NCBI RefSeq assembly: GCF_000759025.1
Contig: NZ_JPOS01000079.1
Span: 124,001-188,000, forward strand
Length of the DNA: 64,000 bases
Reading direction: 5' to 3'
Source of the DNA: Phaeodactylibacter xiamenensis
Lineage (GTDB): Bacteria > Bacteroidota > Bacteroidia > Chitinophagales > Saprospiraceae
Below the pieces are notes generated by a model, which was not told where the DNA came from, searched no databases, and saw nothing but the letters and a program-made list of their open reading frames with translations. Positions within the stretch are counted from its first letter, which is position 1, and the number at the start of each line of letters is the position of its first letter. Made by a program: the position numbers and the translations under genes. Of this stretch, positions 36,356 through 47,869 are shown in pieces.

Positions 36356-39300
36356 ATGCACACGATTAAATACCTCATGGCAGCCGCAGTTGCCCTGTTT
36401 CTGTTCCATCCCTTTGCTGCTGCACAGCGTACGCTTTCCTCTGGCGGCAGCGGAGGTACGAACCCCGCTGTCGGTTCTTTTCGCTCTGGTATTGGCGGGC
36501 ACCAACCTGCCGGCACCTTAGCAGGGAATAACGGCAGCGCCTTCCGGGGTCTTCCGGTGCCCGCTGAAATCTCTAACGCGCCCAAGGCGGCTGTAGGGCT
36601 GAGCGCAGCCCAAAACGAAAGCGATGCCTATGTTGAAGTAAGGTGGGTACTGCCGAATACTTGTTTCCTTGACCCCGGTCAGCCCGGCCAGCCTGCTCCG
36701 GAAGGGGTCTATGTGGAAGTTATAGCGATGGGCGACGAATCCGTCGTTGATCAGGGAGCGGAAGTGATTTACGCAGAATTGATTCAACAGGATGTGGTGA
36801 ATGTTGTCCGGAATAGTATGCGGCATTTCGTAGGGCCGGGGCATACCGTCGTGTACAAATTAAATACCTATTTAGTAGGGCCAGGCCATGAAATTACGGC
36901 CTGCAGCAACCTGGAAGCCACAGGGCAGACTTTACCCTATCAGGCCATTGAAGCCCTGCAAGCCACCGATGAGGAAAGCCTGCACGAAATAAAACTGAGC
37001 TGGGAGAGCCATTCTGACCTGCCGAATGAGTTCATCATTCACCGTACAGACGAGGCAGGCCGGGAAGTGGTGGCAGGGACACTCCGAGATTTTGCTGCTC
37101 AGGAAACCGTATTCACATTTACGGACAGCTTTGTGCCACAGGACAGCAACAGCATACAAAATGGAGAAATCTATACTTACCGCATCACGGCCTATAGCGA
37201 GCGCTTCGATAAAACCTACAACAATCCGGAGGCGGTTGACGATGGTGAAACAGTGCCCATAGCGTTCAATGCACTAAGCCAACCGCAGGACACCCTCATC
37301 GCTTTGTCGTGGGCAGATATTCGGGACTACGCCACCCGCATTGCGCTTTTTCGCAATGATCAAGCTGTAATCGAACAGGATTTATCCGATAATCCCGCCA
37401 ATGAATACACCGATTTCTTTCCCGTTTTCGGCCAGTTCAATACCTATCGCCTGCAAGCCTATCAGGAAGACGAGCTATTGGTGGAAGTAGAAGCCAGAGA
37501 TACCCTGCCGCCCTTCGGTTATATCGCTGGTGCGGTACGAACGCCGCTCGGAGTGGGCCTGAAAGGCGTGGAAATTACAGCCACGGCTACTATCCGGGGG
37601 CAGGCTTATACCTATTCAGACACCACTGACGATCAGGGTTTATACCAGCTTGATGCCCTGTACTTCCGGGATTCCGCCACCTTCACCGTGCGCGCGGTGG
37701 CTGACGGGCAGATGATTGGCGAAGAGCCGGTCGGAATGAGTCGGGCAAAATACCGGTATGAAAAAGTCAATTTCGGCTTTAGCACAGAATTGCCCGAACT
37801 GGCTGACGACAGCCTGCGCCTGATCAACCCGGGGCTGCAAGCCGGCCTCGATGAACTTGCCCAGGCAGGCGAATGCGCTTCCAGCCGGGACACGGTCTAC
37901 TTCCAATTGTACCGGGAGGGGCAACTGGTCGACTTCGGCCGCAAGCTCGACGCACTGTCAGATGATACGGTCTACCCATTGAAGGACCGCACGGGGCAGG
38001 GCCGGTACAATTACCTGTATGAAGTTCGGGCCTACCTTTACCGCAACGATTCTGCTTTAGTCGTACGCTACAATCTGGGGAATAACACCTTCCCGGAAGT
38101 GACGCCGGTGGCCGGGCTGCAGGGCGGTATAGAGCGGGGCGTTGTCCGGCTGGACTGGTCCAACCCTTCCGCCAACATCACCGGTTTCCGGGTATACCGG
38201 GACATGGAGCTGGTTGAGGAGCTGCCATCTACCGCGACCAGCTTCCTGGATTTTTACGGCTTCCCGGGCGAAACCCATCAGTACGAAGTGACTGCTTACC
38301 GCAAAACCGGCAGCCGGCTTTCTGAATCGGAACCGGAGGACGTGGAGATGGATTTCCCTCCCTTACCAGTCCCACAAAGCCTTGGAGTTGAAGATAAACC
38401 CGGATATGCCTATATCGATTGGAATGACCAAACCGATCCCCCCCTGGAGGATCAGTTTTTTACAGGGTATAAAGTTTTTAGAAACGATTACGAGATTGGC
38501 ACCATTCTGAAGGGAGATACTACCCGGTTTACTGACCTGACCGTGCTGCCTTTCAAATCTGTATCCTATCGCATTGCAGCCTTTTTGCAACGGCCGGATA
38601 CAACAATCCTTGGAGAAGCGGTAACCTCTGGCCCCATTGGAGGGACAAGCGATGTATTTACCTCAGATGCCTATGATTTTAATTATTCACCCTCAACTCG
38701 AAAGGCAATCCTCACCCTCAATCCTGACTTTTCCAGCAGCGATTTTACCAATGCAGATGGCTTCATTTTTCGTGTTAATTTGGAGTATCATGATACCATT
38801 CGGATTGGTGAGCCAGCGTCGGTTTACCATTTCAATGGCGAAGCGAATAACTTTACAGGAGTCGTCGTTAGAGTGCGGCCCTTTAAAGAACAGGCGGAAG
38901 GCATAGTTAGCGGGCCTTTAGATGAGTTAGTATTCAGTGGCGCTCTGCCGGTGGATAATGATGATCTCGAAGCCCCTTCCAATTTCCAGGCCTCCGAGCA
39001 CCTCGCTTCCCACGTTGTACTGACCTGGGACTACCCGGTTTTCAAACTGTCTGATTTTGTCATTTATAAGGATGGTGAGGTGGTGGATACCCTGCCCACT
39101 GTTGCGAGAGCCTTCTATGACCAGGAAGCCATACCTGGACAATCGACCTCTTACGCTATTCAGGCCATTTACCAGTCATCCGGGGCAATTTCTACTTCAG
39201 TAAAGGTTGGTGATCAGGGCAAGCGGTTGCATGGATACCGGGTCAAAGGAAGAATCCTGCCCGAAACGCTTCCCAGCCTCGCCCTGGACAGTACGCGGGT

Positions 39301-42300
39301 AGAGCTGATCAGTGACGGGCGGGTGCTGGCCCGGGGCTGGACCAACGATGCAGGGGCATTTGTTTTACCGGCGATTGCCCCCACTATGATGGGCAATGAT
39401 AATGAAGTACGAATCAGAACAGAAGGGCGCAGCCTCCACCTGGTGGCTGATGCCTTGCCTTTTGATAAAAACGAATTGGAGAGCGGGGATGTATTCCTCA
39501 CCTTCCGGGATCAGTTTCAAGCGGCCGCCTATCCGGACTTCCCGCAACCTAACCGGATTGCCAGAGTGATTAATGCGGTAGCGGAAGATGGCCCTCGCGG
39601 GGAAGCCGTCCTGTTAAGCTGGCAGGCTACCCCCGGGCGTTTGGATGGTTTTGAGGTATACCGCAATACCACGCTGCTGGCCCGGATGCCCAAACGGGGC
39701 AGTACCCTGTATCTCGCTGATTCTACCGGGGTTGGAGGGATTGACTACGATTATTCCATTACGCCATACGCTATTGTCGAAGGCCGGAAGCTCCTCGGAG
39801 CGAGTGTAGTCCTGCCCAAGGTTTTTCCACGCCTGGCAGCAGTAGACTACCTCACTGCTACACCTAATCTGACGGGGTTCAATACGATCTCATTACAGTG
39901 GAGCCACCCCACGGCAGAAGCCGACCTTTTCCGATTGATCCGCAATGGCGTGGTTATAGGAGAGCTCAGTGGCCATGCAGCTATGGAGTGGGTAGACAGT
40001 ACCGGTATCCCCGGGCAGCTATACAGCTACGAGCTGGAAGCGGTGCGCAGGGTCAATGGCAGCGAGCTGGGCCGCTCTCCTTTGCGCAGTGTGCAGGTCA
40101 GGTTTCCGGGAGTCGTTGCGCCCCATCTGGAAGCCGTGCCTGATCCGGATCGGAATGGCGTGCTGCTCAGCTGGTCTTACGAAGGCAGGCATGTTTCCGG
40201 TTTTCAGCTGTTTCGCAGCGGTGAGCTCATCGGTCAATTCGCACCGGACAGCCTCGAGGTGCTGGATCAGGGCGGATTTCCCGGGGCTTCCACGAGCTAC
40301 GAACTGGTAGCCTTGCTGGAACGCAACGGGCAGCTGTACCCATCATTGCCCGAAGAAGTGGAGGTGGTGTTTCCTGTACTGCACGAGGTGGATCAGGCCC
40401 AGCTTGAAGCGGATGAAAGCCTGGGGCTGGCCCGGCTGAAGCTGCCCTATGCCTACGAAGCGATTGATGCTGTGGAGTTGCAAATCAGGAGCCTGGACGC
40501 AGGTGGGACGCTTTATGAGGAAACGCTAAGTGTCAATTATGAGGAAATTGGCCATGATACCGTGACCGTTGAACTCCCGAATGGCTGGCCGGGGCGAGAA
40601 TTTGAAGTGAAGCTGCGGGCGCTTGCCACCCGGCAGGGCGTGGACTTTTTTTCCGAAGGTACAGTACGTTCCCTGGATTATTACCCTGATCCCCCCATGG
40701 GTACGGCGCTGGAGGCCAGTGACGATGAATTCGAAAACCGCGTGGAGCTCACCTGGCAGCTCCCCTTTGAGGCGAACGTTGACAAACAGCGAATTTTGCG
40801 GGGCTCAGATATTGTGGCGACCCTACCCGCCGGGCAGCGTACTTTTTCGGACGTTATAAACGGAGATTTCGGAGGGCCTTTTCTGTATACGGTATTATCC
40901 ATCCGGGAGGCGCATGGCCAAATCTTCCGGTCCGGCGAGATCAACAATGACCATGGCTCCTGTTTGCTTACCGGGGCGAATGAAAATCTGCTCACGGAGG
41001 TAACGGCTTCAGACGGCACCTTCAAATCGCGGACCCTCATCAACTGGTCGGCGGCTTCAACCGATACCCTGCAGGGGTACCGGGTATACCGCGACGATGA
41101 ACCACTGGCTACATTGAACCCCACCAACACCTTTTATAACGATACCGAAGGCGTGCCCGGACAGGAGTACGTATACCGGGTGGAAGCCATCGGAGACAGC
41201 GGAGAAGCAGCCCAATCCAAAGCGGACCGGGGCCACCGGCAGAGCGAAGGGCGCATTGCCGGTCGGGTGCAGACTGCCATTGGCGGAGCACCTGTGGCGG
41301 GGGCTGAGATTACTGCAGTTGGCATAATTGGCGGAGAGGAATATCGCTACGAAGCGGTATCCGGGCCGGATGGCAAGTATAGCATTGAAGGGGTTTTTTA
41401 TGGAGAAGAAACAGCGGCTTACACCGTCAGCGTTTCGTACCAAGACCATGAATTCATAAATAATAACAAAGAGGTGGAATTTACACCTCAAATCTGGTCT
41501 TTCAATAATATCACGTTTTTCGACAATACTGCCTACGTCGTCGAAGGAAGGGCACTGTACGCGGGTACAGACATCGCTATCCCTGGTGCAACGGTAATGC
41601 GGAAGTACCATTTTACACCCAATACTCAGGTTTCACCGGAACTTGAGCTCGAAGAAGTCATGACGGATAAAAATGGCCGGTATAGTTTCAATGTACAGCC
41701 GGACCTGGAAGGCTTACAACGAATTGAAATCCTAATCTCGGAAACTAGTCAGTTTTTGGATGGGTCAGATACGCTCCTGATCCGCCACGATTTTGAGGCA
41801 ACCACACAGGCAGAATTTGCAAACCTCAGCGCTTTACCAACGGTAACGGAACTCAATTTTGAGGACAGGATTACTTATGACTTCGACATCGCAGTTACCA
41901 CAGTCTGCGGTGGGCCTCCCACCGATTTCGGACGGTACGAGATAGAAGTCAACCGGCCGCAGGGTGGTTTTTTCCGTACCGCGCTCACGAATGCAAATGG
42001 CCAATTAACCTTATCCTTGCCGCCGGTTAATGGGCTCCAAATCAGTGTCCGAGAGGTTGAACCCAAAGTCGCCGGCAATTTGCTGGTCCGGGACTACCTG
42101 CGGCCCCGGCCTGCCACAGCCGATATCCTGGCCTTACACCAGCAGTACGACGCATCTGGAGGGGCGCTTAATTTGGACAGCCTTGCCCGTATAGAATTGG
42201 TTTATCACAAGCCGGCGGGGATACAGCTCCTGACGCCGTTCGGGACACTCGCCTGCGGAGACCCGGACCGGCCGCGAGTCATAATGCAGGGCGAAGAGTA

Positions 42301-45300
42301 TACCGTTCAATTTGCGGTAAGCCAAACCCACCGTGGCCAGGAGTGCCCGGTGACGGAAGGCTATTTAGTGATCAACAATTCAGCAGCTGAAGTACAAACA
42401 CAAACGATTGAACTAGACGAAAACGGGCAGTTTCTTCCGTATGCTTTTACAGGAGGGTTCCCAAATTTAGTTGCTCCTCACCTGAAAGGAGTACGTATTA
42501 GTTACTTTTCGCCGACCGGAGACTTGTTGGCAGAACGGCGCCTGAGTGTGCTGGTTACCGGAACCGATCAGCTTCCGGGAAATGATATTATTGTTGAGCT
42601 GAACGATGATCAGTTCAAATTACCGGTATTGGTACTTAGAGATCCGCCCGGTGATCATAGTTACTCCTACATAGAAGAAGGAGAAACCGTGTCTGTGTCC
42701 TACGTAGATTATGATAACAACTCTTACTTAGGAAGTGCATTTACCAATCAGGGATTTACTGCGTTAGGGCTTGGGTTCTTTGCCAACGGAGAGGTGGGAG
42801 GGACCGTAACAGATAGTGATCAGACGGTATATTCCATGGAGTTTACGACACGGGAAAGAATTTCCACCTCTGCCGACCCCAGATTTGTCGGAAGAGACGC
42901 AGATGTACTCGTTGGAGTCGGTATGTCCACTCAGTATGGAATCGGGCAACAGATTCTTTTGGCAGAGGAGGATTGTGCGGTGGAGAAGAGAGAAATACTC
43001 AGTATTGCTCCTAATGGAATAAGAACGGATTGGCTGTATACCGTTGAGCAGATCGAGGCATTAATTGAAGAGCGGGAACGGCAGATACAAGAGGTGGAAG
43101 CAGGTCTTTTGCAACTCGCAGTAGACGGGGTTGAGCTGAGCACAGAGAGCACCATTGTCCGCTTAGAGACTGAGCGCAACAATTGGGAGAACGTTTTGGA
43201 CTACCACGGGCGCAAGTCAGTTCCTTACAATCAACTGTGTGCCATGACACTTGATGGGGACCTGATGTATGATGAGTTGAAAAGGGAGGGCAGAATAAAT
43301 GAGTGCGGAAAAGATATATTTGGGTTTGATATCAGTTGCCTGGCGGATGATGATTTTGATGGGCTGGACAAAGCAGACATTCAGGAAAGGGTTAATAATG
43401 CCAAAGAAGAGCAGGAGTCATTTTGCTCAATGATTGGAAACGGCCAGGGAGCTGACTTCGTGCCGAATGAAACGGTCATTTTCGACAATAGCCTCAAGGA
43501 TGCCTACACCAGGGCCTCCAGTATAATGGGCTATTGGCTGGACTCCTTATATCTGGAGGTAGACGAAATCGAGGATAGAATATCTGATGTACAGGCCGGC
43601 ATAGGCCTTTTTGAAGAAGTGGAGAACACTACCTTCTCGGGAGGTATTGAAATTGAAAAACAAAGTGTGGTAAGGCGTTTTTCGAGCTCGGAGGAGATGC
43701 ACGAACAGGAAGCGTACTTCCAGATTTCCGGTGGTTTTTTAGGTTCGAGGGAGCTGACCTTAAGTACCGGGTTTGGTGTTATCGTAGGTACAACAAATCT
43801 CACCACCGAGAACCGTATCGGTTTGGCCAACGGGGGGCGTTTCAGATGGGGGCACTCTTACTATACGGATACCACCATACAAACCATCACCGGTTACGTG
43901 CTTTCTGATGACGACCCTGGCGACCAGTTCAGCGTAACTGCCATCAAAGCCCGCACGCCTGGCCACTCTCCCTACTTCCAGCTCCTGGGTGGCCGCTCCT
44001 CCTGCCCACCCGAAGAGGGGGCTATTCAGCGCGATCAGGTGGACCTGGCACTCTACGATCCGGAAACTCAGAGTACGTTTGATTTCCTTGAGCAACGCAA
44101 TCTGGCGCCGGACGATGGGGCGGTATTTTATTTGCAAATGACCAACCTCAATCCATTTGGAGAGGCCCGGGATGTGAGCCTGTACGTAGATGGCCTTTCG
44201 AATCCTAATGGTGCCATCATTAATCTCAATGGGGATGAAGTCGGAACCAGCTCCGAAGATGGAGTGGTGTTTAACACCCTCGCTGCTGACAATCCCATAA
44301 TCGTTCCCATTGTTATGGAACGCTCCATTGACCGGTATCAATTTGATAGTATTGGCATCATCCTCCGCCCCAGTTGCATTGATGGAGACCCCGTCCTTGA
44401 TGCCCTGCGCGACACCGTCTACATCAGTACGTACTTCGATCACCCCTGCAGCGATGTCACCATCACCTCACCCGGCAACGATTGGGTCATCAACGCCCGT
44501 AACCCTTTGGATGAGAACAGCCGGGAACAGCTGGAAATCAAAATTCAGGATTATGAAGTAGAAAATACAGCCTTGCGAAGCATAGAATTGCAATACCGGC
44601 CGATCGGTACCGGAGCCAGCTGGCAAAGGATAGCCCCGGAGGATTTGGCAGGCGGCATCAACCCCATCCCGGCAGATACCCTGCTGGCGTATAATGCGGC
44701 TAACTTTGGGCCCGGGGAGCCTGCCGCCTATTATTTCATTTGGGATATTACCGAAAACAACACCTACTTTGACGGTATCTACGAAGTCAGAGCCATCAGC
44801 AATTGCGGCACCGATGGCCGGATTTTCTCCAATATCATCCGCGGGCGCATTGCCCGGCAGGTGGACCGGCTATTTGGAGTCACCGAACCCGCTGATGAGC
44901 GCCTGCAGATCGGTGATGAAATCAGCATCCGCTTCAATCAGGATATCGGATGTGGTGAGCTGGACTCCCTGCAAATGATTTTGCGCAGCCTGACAACCGG
45001 CGACACGCTGGAAGCTGAACTCATTTGCTTCAATAACGACAATACCTTGTTGATTGACCCTGCCCTTCCCATACAAGATTTGGACGGGCAGGAGCTACAG
45101 GTTCAGATCAGGAATGTGCGCGACCCCTTTGGCAATACCTACGAAGGGGATTTTGAATGGTCCTTCGAAGTTATTGGCCGGGATGTTTTCGTGCTGCCGG
45201 CGGAGCAGGAGCTCTCCCTTTACCAAAGCCAGCGGGGTGCCGCTGCCTTCAATCTTTTCACCACCGTGAATGCAAGCGTGGACTTCCAGGTACAGGGGCT

Positions 45301-47851
45301 AGCCGATTATCCGTGGCTGAGCACAGCTACACCAAGTGGTACTGCCCCATCCGGGGTAGCCACGCCATTGGTATTCGAGGTGGATGCGGGAATGCTACCC
45401 GTAGGCGATACCGTGGCAACCCTTACTGTGGCTTCCCAATCCGGGCTTTCCATACAGGGGTCGCAGGATGTTAAGTTGAAAGTTAATGTGTTCCGGGAGC
45501 CGCCCTATTGGAACCTTGACCCCAGCCAGTATAGCAGCACGCAAACGGTGATTGCCAACTACAGCTTCAGCGGACCGGAAGAGGTATCGACGGATTCACT
45601 CGACCTTATTTCCGTTTGGATGGATAACGAAATCCGGGGCATCGGGCAATTACGAGAGATACTCCCGGGCGAATACGCGGCGGTGATTGCGGTTTACGGC
45701 AATGCAGAAGATGCCGGCCGGCCACTGCAGTTCCGGGTATGGGACGCGGATCCGGGCATAGAGTATAATGCTTACCCCGGTATTTACGAAGCCAAACCCG
45801 TATTTGGAGAAGGGAGCACTATCGGCACCTTTGCCGAGCCAGAGTTATTGCTAATTGACCCTGCAAAAAACCGGGCGCGCTACATCCCGGTGAATGGGGC
45901 GGGCGATGGCGGCGGTGGCTACACCTGGCTGTCCTTCAATTCCGAAGAGCCGGACAATAGTGTCAACGCTGTGCTTCGGGAGTTGCAAGCTCCCCAGGAT
46001 GGCGATATTCTCAAAACCCGCGACCAATCGGCCGGCTACGTCGAGGGGCTGGGCTGGTTCAGCCTGAACGGCTTGGATACCATACAGCCGGAGGACGGCT
46101 ACCTCCTTTACCTGAATGGCCCCGATGATACCCTGCGCGTTACGGGCAGAGACGCGGCCTATTCTATCATTGAGCTGGATAATGGCTGGAATCTGATCGG
46201 CTTTCCGCTGCAGCAGGAGATGGGGATTAATGAAGCCCTTCAGATCACGCCAAGTGATGCCGGTGAAGAAATCAAGACGGTGCCTCAAGCCCCTGGATTG
46301 AACAATCAGTTTGCCATGTACGATGCCAGCGCGGGAATGTGGCTGGCATCAAACAATATGCAGTACCTACGGCCCAATTATGCTTACCAGCTTAAGGCGA
46401 ATGATATGGCCTTTCTGGATTATCCGGGAGCAACCGATGGCTTGCAGGGTGGAACAGGGCTGCGCCAAGCTCAACCCTTACCCAAAGCCAATCCGGCCGA
46501 CCCCTCCACCTGGAAGGTGGACCCCAGCCAGTATCCTTCCAGCATGGTGCTGACGGCTACTGTTCACTTTGACAGTATAGTATCCATTGATCCACAGGAC
46601 CGTGTGGCGGCCTTTATAAACGGAGTCTGCCGAGGAACCGCCCAGTTGGGAGAAATTACTGCACTTGACCAGTTCATGGTAGCGATGCTAATCTACGGCA
46701 GTGCCGGTGATGAAGAAATCGAACTCTTGCTCTACGACGCCAGCGCGGACCGGGTCTATCGCTGCACCGATACCTTCGAATTTATTCCGGATGGAATCGC
46801 TGGCAGCTTTGGGCAGCCATTGTCGCTTTACAATTCCCCGGCGGGCGTCTGGTTTGAAACCCGGGAAGGCTACTGCGCAGCCGATACCACTGCCGGAGCT
46901 GAAATCACCTGGTGGAGTGGACTGGAGCCTCCATTGACTTTTACCTGGAGCAACGGGCAGGAGGGAGCAGCGTTGACCGGAGTTTCACCCGGTATTTACC
47001 ACATCACCCTTACGGATGGCCTGGGGCTTTCGCTAACCGATAGCGTCACTATAGGACTCAGGCCGGAAGGTGTACCGGTTCCGGAAATCGGATACCCCCA
47101 GGGGACAGCGATTTGCCTGGGGGCACCGGCAAGTGTGGAGGCTTACCACGCTATGGCGGACGCTACGGTGCACTGGAACAGTACTACCGAAGGATTTTCA
47201 ACCGGTGTAACCTGGGCTCAAGACAGCCTTAATAGTCACTGGTCCGGTACTGCGGTAGCGATGTTGCATGGTTGTCCTTCAGATAGTGTTGCCTTTTATA
47301 TTGAAGTGGTTCAGCCTTCCGCTACCTTTAGCCGTATTACTGATTCTGTAGCGCTGACCGGTCATCCGGTGGTGTTCAGCGCAGACACACTGGCTGCAGA
47401 CTGGCATTACGAATGGGACTTTGGAGATGGTACTACTGCCACCGGGCCAGTGGTCCAGCATACTTACCCGGTGCCGGGCAATTATATAAGCGAGCTCCGG
47501 GTGCAGGATGCCCTCGACTGTACGCATCGGTCTGCTCAGTGGGTGGAGGTTCAGGCCCCCACAGCACAAGAGTTGGTCCCTAGCGGCCCTATGCCCAAAA
47601 TCATCGTGATGCCTAACCCATTTGATGAGGTGTTGACGATCACCTTGCAAGCTCCGAAGGCAGACACCTATCATTTGGACATTCGCAACTATCAGGGGCA
47701 GCTGCTTTGGGAGGGGCACTGGCAGGGACAGGGGCAACAGCAGTGGAGGTTACCGCTGCAAGTCCCGAATGGCTATTACCTGGTTCGGATGATTACTGGC
47801 GCAGGGCATACCGTTACCCTGCCTGTTTTGAAGCAAAATCAGCACCACTAA
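36356..47851 (+). CDS. Giant secreted multi-domain protein (~3831 aa; FnIII-like and carboxypeptidase-regulatory-like domains, PKD, T9SS type A-like C-terminus)
   Basis: Likely start MHTIKYLMAAAVALFLFHPFAAAQ; repeated FnIII-like units (V.L.W..P......F.VYR); PKD YEWDFGDGTTATGPVVQHTYPVPGNY; C-term VMPNPFDEVLTITLQ...GYYLVRMITG. Confidence 0.85.
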   Translation: MHTIKYLMAAAVALFLFHPFAAAQRTLSSGGSGGTNPAVGSFRSGIGGHQPAGTLAGNNGSAFRGLPVPAEISNAPKAAVGLSAAQNESDAYVEVRWVLPNTCFLDPGQPGQPAPEGVYVEVIAMGDESVVDQGAEVIYAELIQQDVVNVVRNSMRHFVGPGHTVVYKLNTYLVGPGHEITACSNLEATGQTLPYQAIEALQATDEESLHEIKLSWESHSDLPNEFIIHRTDEAGREVVAGTLRDFAAQETVFTFTDSFVPQDSNSIQNGEIYTYRITAYSERFDKTYNNPEAVDDGETVPIAFNALSQPQDTLIALSWADIRDYATRIALFRNDQAVIEQDLSDNPANEYTDFFPVFGQFNTYRLQAYQEDELLVEVEARDTLPPFGYIAGAVRTPLGVGLKGVEITATATIRGQAYTYSDTTDDQGLYQLDALYFRDSATFTVRAVADGQMIGEEPVGMSRAKYRYEKVNFGFSTELPELADDSLRLINPGLQAGLDELAQAGECASSRDTVYFQLYREGQLVDFGRKLDALSDDTVYPLKDRTGQGRYNYLYEVRAYLYRNDSALVVRYNLGNNTFPEVTPVAGLQGGIERGVVRLDWSNPSANITGFRVYRDMELVEELPSTATSFLDFYGFPGETHQYEVTAYRKTGSRLSESEPEDVEMDFPPLPVPQSLGVEDKPGYAYIDWNDQTDPPLEDQFFTGYKVFRNDYEIGTILKGDTTRFTDLTVLPFKSVSYRIAAFLQRPDTTILGEAVTSGPIGGTSDVFTSDAYDFNYSPSTRKAILTLNPDFSSSDFTNADGFIFRVNLEYHDTIRIGEPASVYHFNGEANNFTGVVVRVRPFKEQAEGIVSGPLDELVFSGALPVDNDDLEAPSNFQASEHLASHVVLTWDYPVFKLSDFVIYKDGEVVDTLPTVARAFYDQEAIPGQSTSYAIQAIYQSSGAISTSVKVGDQGKRLHGYRVKGRILPETLPSLALDSTRVELISDGRVLARGWTNDAGAFVLPAIAPTMMGNDNEVRIRTEGRSLHLVADALPFDKNELESGDVFLTFRDQFQAAAYPDFPQPNRIARVINAVAEDGPRGEAVLLSWQATPGRLDGFEVYRNTTLLARMPKRGSTLYLADSTGVGGIDYDYSITPYAIVEGRKLLGASVVLPKVFPRLAAVDYLTATPNLTGFNTISLQWSHPTAEADLFRLIRNGVVIGELSGHAAMEWVDSTGIPGQLYSYELEAVRRVNGSELGRSPLRSVQVRFPGVVAPHLEAVPDPDRNGVLLSWSYEGRHVSGFQLFRSGELIGQFAPDSLEVLDQGGFPGASTSYELVALLERNGQLYPSLPEEVEVVFPVLHEVDQAQLEADESLGLARLKLPYAYEAIDAVELQIRSLDAGGTLYEETLSVNYEEIGHDTVTVELPNGWPGREFEVKLRALATRQGVDFFSEGTVRSLDYYPDPPMGTALEASDDEFENRVELTWQLPFEANVDKQRILRGSDIVATLPAGQRTFSDVINGDFGGPFLYTVLSIREAHGQIFRSGEINNDHGSCLLTGANENLLTEVTASDGTFKSRTLINWSAASTDTLQGYRVYRDDEPLATLNPTNTFYNDTEGVPGQEYVYRVEAIGDSGEAAQSKADRGHRQSEGRIAGRVQTAIGGAPVAGAEITAVGIIGGEEYRYEAVSGPDGKYSIEGVFYGEETAAYTVSVSYQDHEFINNNKEVEFTPQIWSFNNITFFDNTAYVVEGRALYAGTDIAIPGATVMRKYHFTPNTQVSPELELEEVMTDKNGRYSFNVQPDLEGLQRIEILISETSQFLDGSDTLLIRHDFEATTQAEFANLSALPTVTELNFEDRITYDFDIAVTTVCGGPPTDFGRYEIEVNRPQGGFFRTALTNANGQLTLSLPPVNGLQISVREVEPKVAGNLLVRDYLRPRPATADILALHQQYDASGGALNLDSLARIELVYHKPAGIQLLTPFGTLACGDPDRPRVIMQGEEYTVQFAVSQTHRGQECPVTEGYLVINNSAAEVQTQTIELDENGQFLPYAFTGGFPNLVAPHLKGVRISYFSPTGDLLAERRLSVLVTGTDQLPGNDIIVELNDDQFKLPVLVLRDPPGDHSYSYIEEGETVSVSYVDYDNNSYLGSAFTNQGFTALGLGFFANGEVGGTVTDSDQTVYSMEFTTRERISTSADPRFVGRDADVLVGVGMSTQYGIGQQILLAEEDCAVEKREILSIAPNGIRTDWLYTVEQIEALIEERERQIQEVEAGLLQLAVDGVELSTESTIVRLETERNNWENVLDYHGRKSVPYNQLCAMTLDGDLMYDELKREGRINECGKDIFGFDISCLADDDFDGLDKADIQERVNNAKEEQESFCSMIGNGQGADFVPNETVIFDNSLKDAYTRASSIMGYWLDSLYLEVDEIEDRISDVQAGIGLFEEVENTTFSGGIEIEKQSVVRRFSSSEEMHEQEAYFQISGGFLGSRELTLSTGFGVIVGTTNLTTENRIGLANGGRFRWGHSYYTDTTIQTITGYVLSDDDPGDQFSVTAIKARTPGHSPYFQLLGGRSSCPPEEGAIQRDQVDLALYDPETQSTFDFLEQRNLAPDDGAVFYLQMTNLNPFGEARDVSLYVDGLSNPNGAIINLNGDEVGTSSEDGVVFNTLAADNPIIVPIVMERSIDRYQFDSIGIILRPSCIDGDPVLDALRDTVYISTYFDHPCSDVTITSPGNDWVINARNPLDENSREQLEIKIQDYEVENTALRSIELQYRPIGTGASWQRIAPEDLAGGINPIPADTLLAYNAANFGPGEPAAYYFIWDITENNTYFDGIYEVRAISNCGTDGRIFSNIIRGRIARQVDRLFGVTEPADERLQIGDEISIRFNQDIGCGELDSLQMILRSLTTGDTLEAELICFNNDNTLLIDPALPIQDLDGQELQVQIRNVRDPFGNTYEGDFEWSFEVIGRDVFVLPAEQELSLYQSQRGAAAFNLFTTVNASVDFQVQGLADYPWLSTATPSGTAPSGVATPLVFEVDAGMLPVGDTVATLTVASQSGLSIQGSQDVKLKVNVFREPPYWNLDPSQYSSTQTVIANYSFSGPEEVSTDSLDLISVWMDNEIRGIGQLREILPGEYAAVIAVYGNAEDAGRPLQFRVWDADPGIEYNAYPGIYEAKPVFGEGSTIGTFAEPELLLIDPAKNRARYIPVNGAGDGGGGYTWLSFNSEEPDNSVNAVLRELQAPQDGDILKTRDQSAGYVEGLGWFSLNGLDTIQPEDGYLLYLNGPDDTLRVTGRDAAYSIIELDNGWNLIGFPLQQEMGINEALQITPSDAGEEIKTVPQAPGLNNQFAMYDASAGMWLASNNMQYLRPNYAYQLKANDMAFLDYPGATDGLQGGTGLRQAQPLPKANPADPSTWKVDPSQYPSSMVLTATVHFDSIVSIDPQDRVAAFINGVCRGTAQLGEITALDQFMVAMLIYGSAGDEEIELLLYDASADRVYRCTDTFEFIPDGIAGSFGQPLSLYNSPAGVWFETREGYCAADTTAGAEITWWSGLEPPLTFTWSNGQEGAALTGVSPGIYHITLTDGLGLSLTDSVTIGLRPEGVPVPEIGYPQGTAICLGAPASVEAYHAMADATVHWNSTTEGFSTGVTWAQDSLNSHWSGTAVAMLHGCPSDSVAFYIEVVQPSATFSRITDSVALTGHPVVFSADTLAADWHYEWDFGDGTTATGPVVQHTYPVPGNYISELRVQDALDCTHRSAQWVEVQAPTAQELVPSGPMPKIIVMPNPFDEVLTITLQAPKADTYHLDIRNYQGQLLWEGHWQGQGQQQWRLPLQVPNGYYLVRMITGAGHTVTLPVLKQNQHH

Positions 47852-47869
47852 ACCCAAACGCTCCATCTC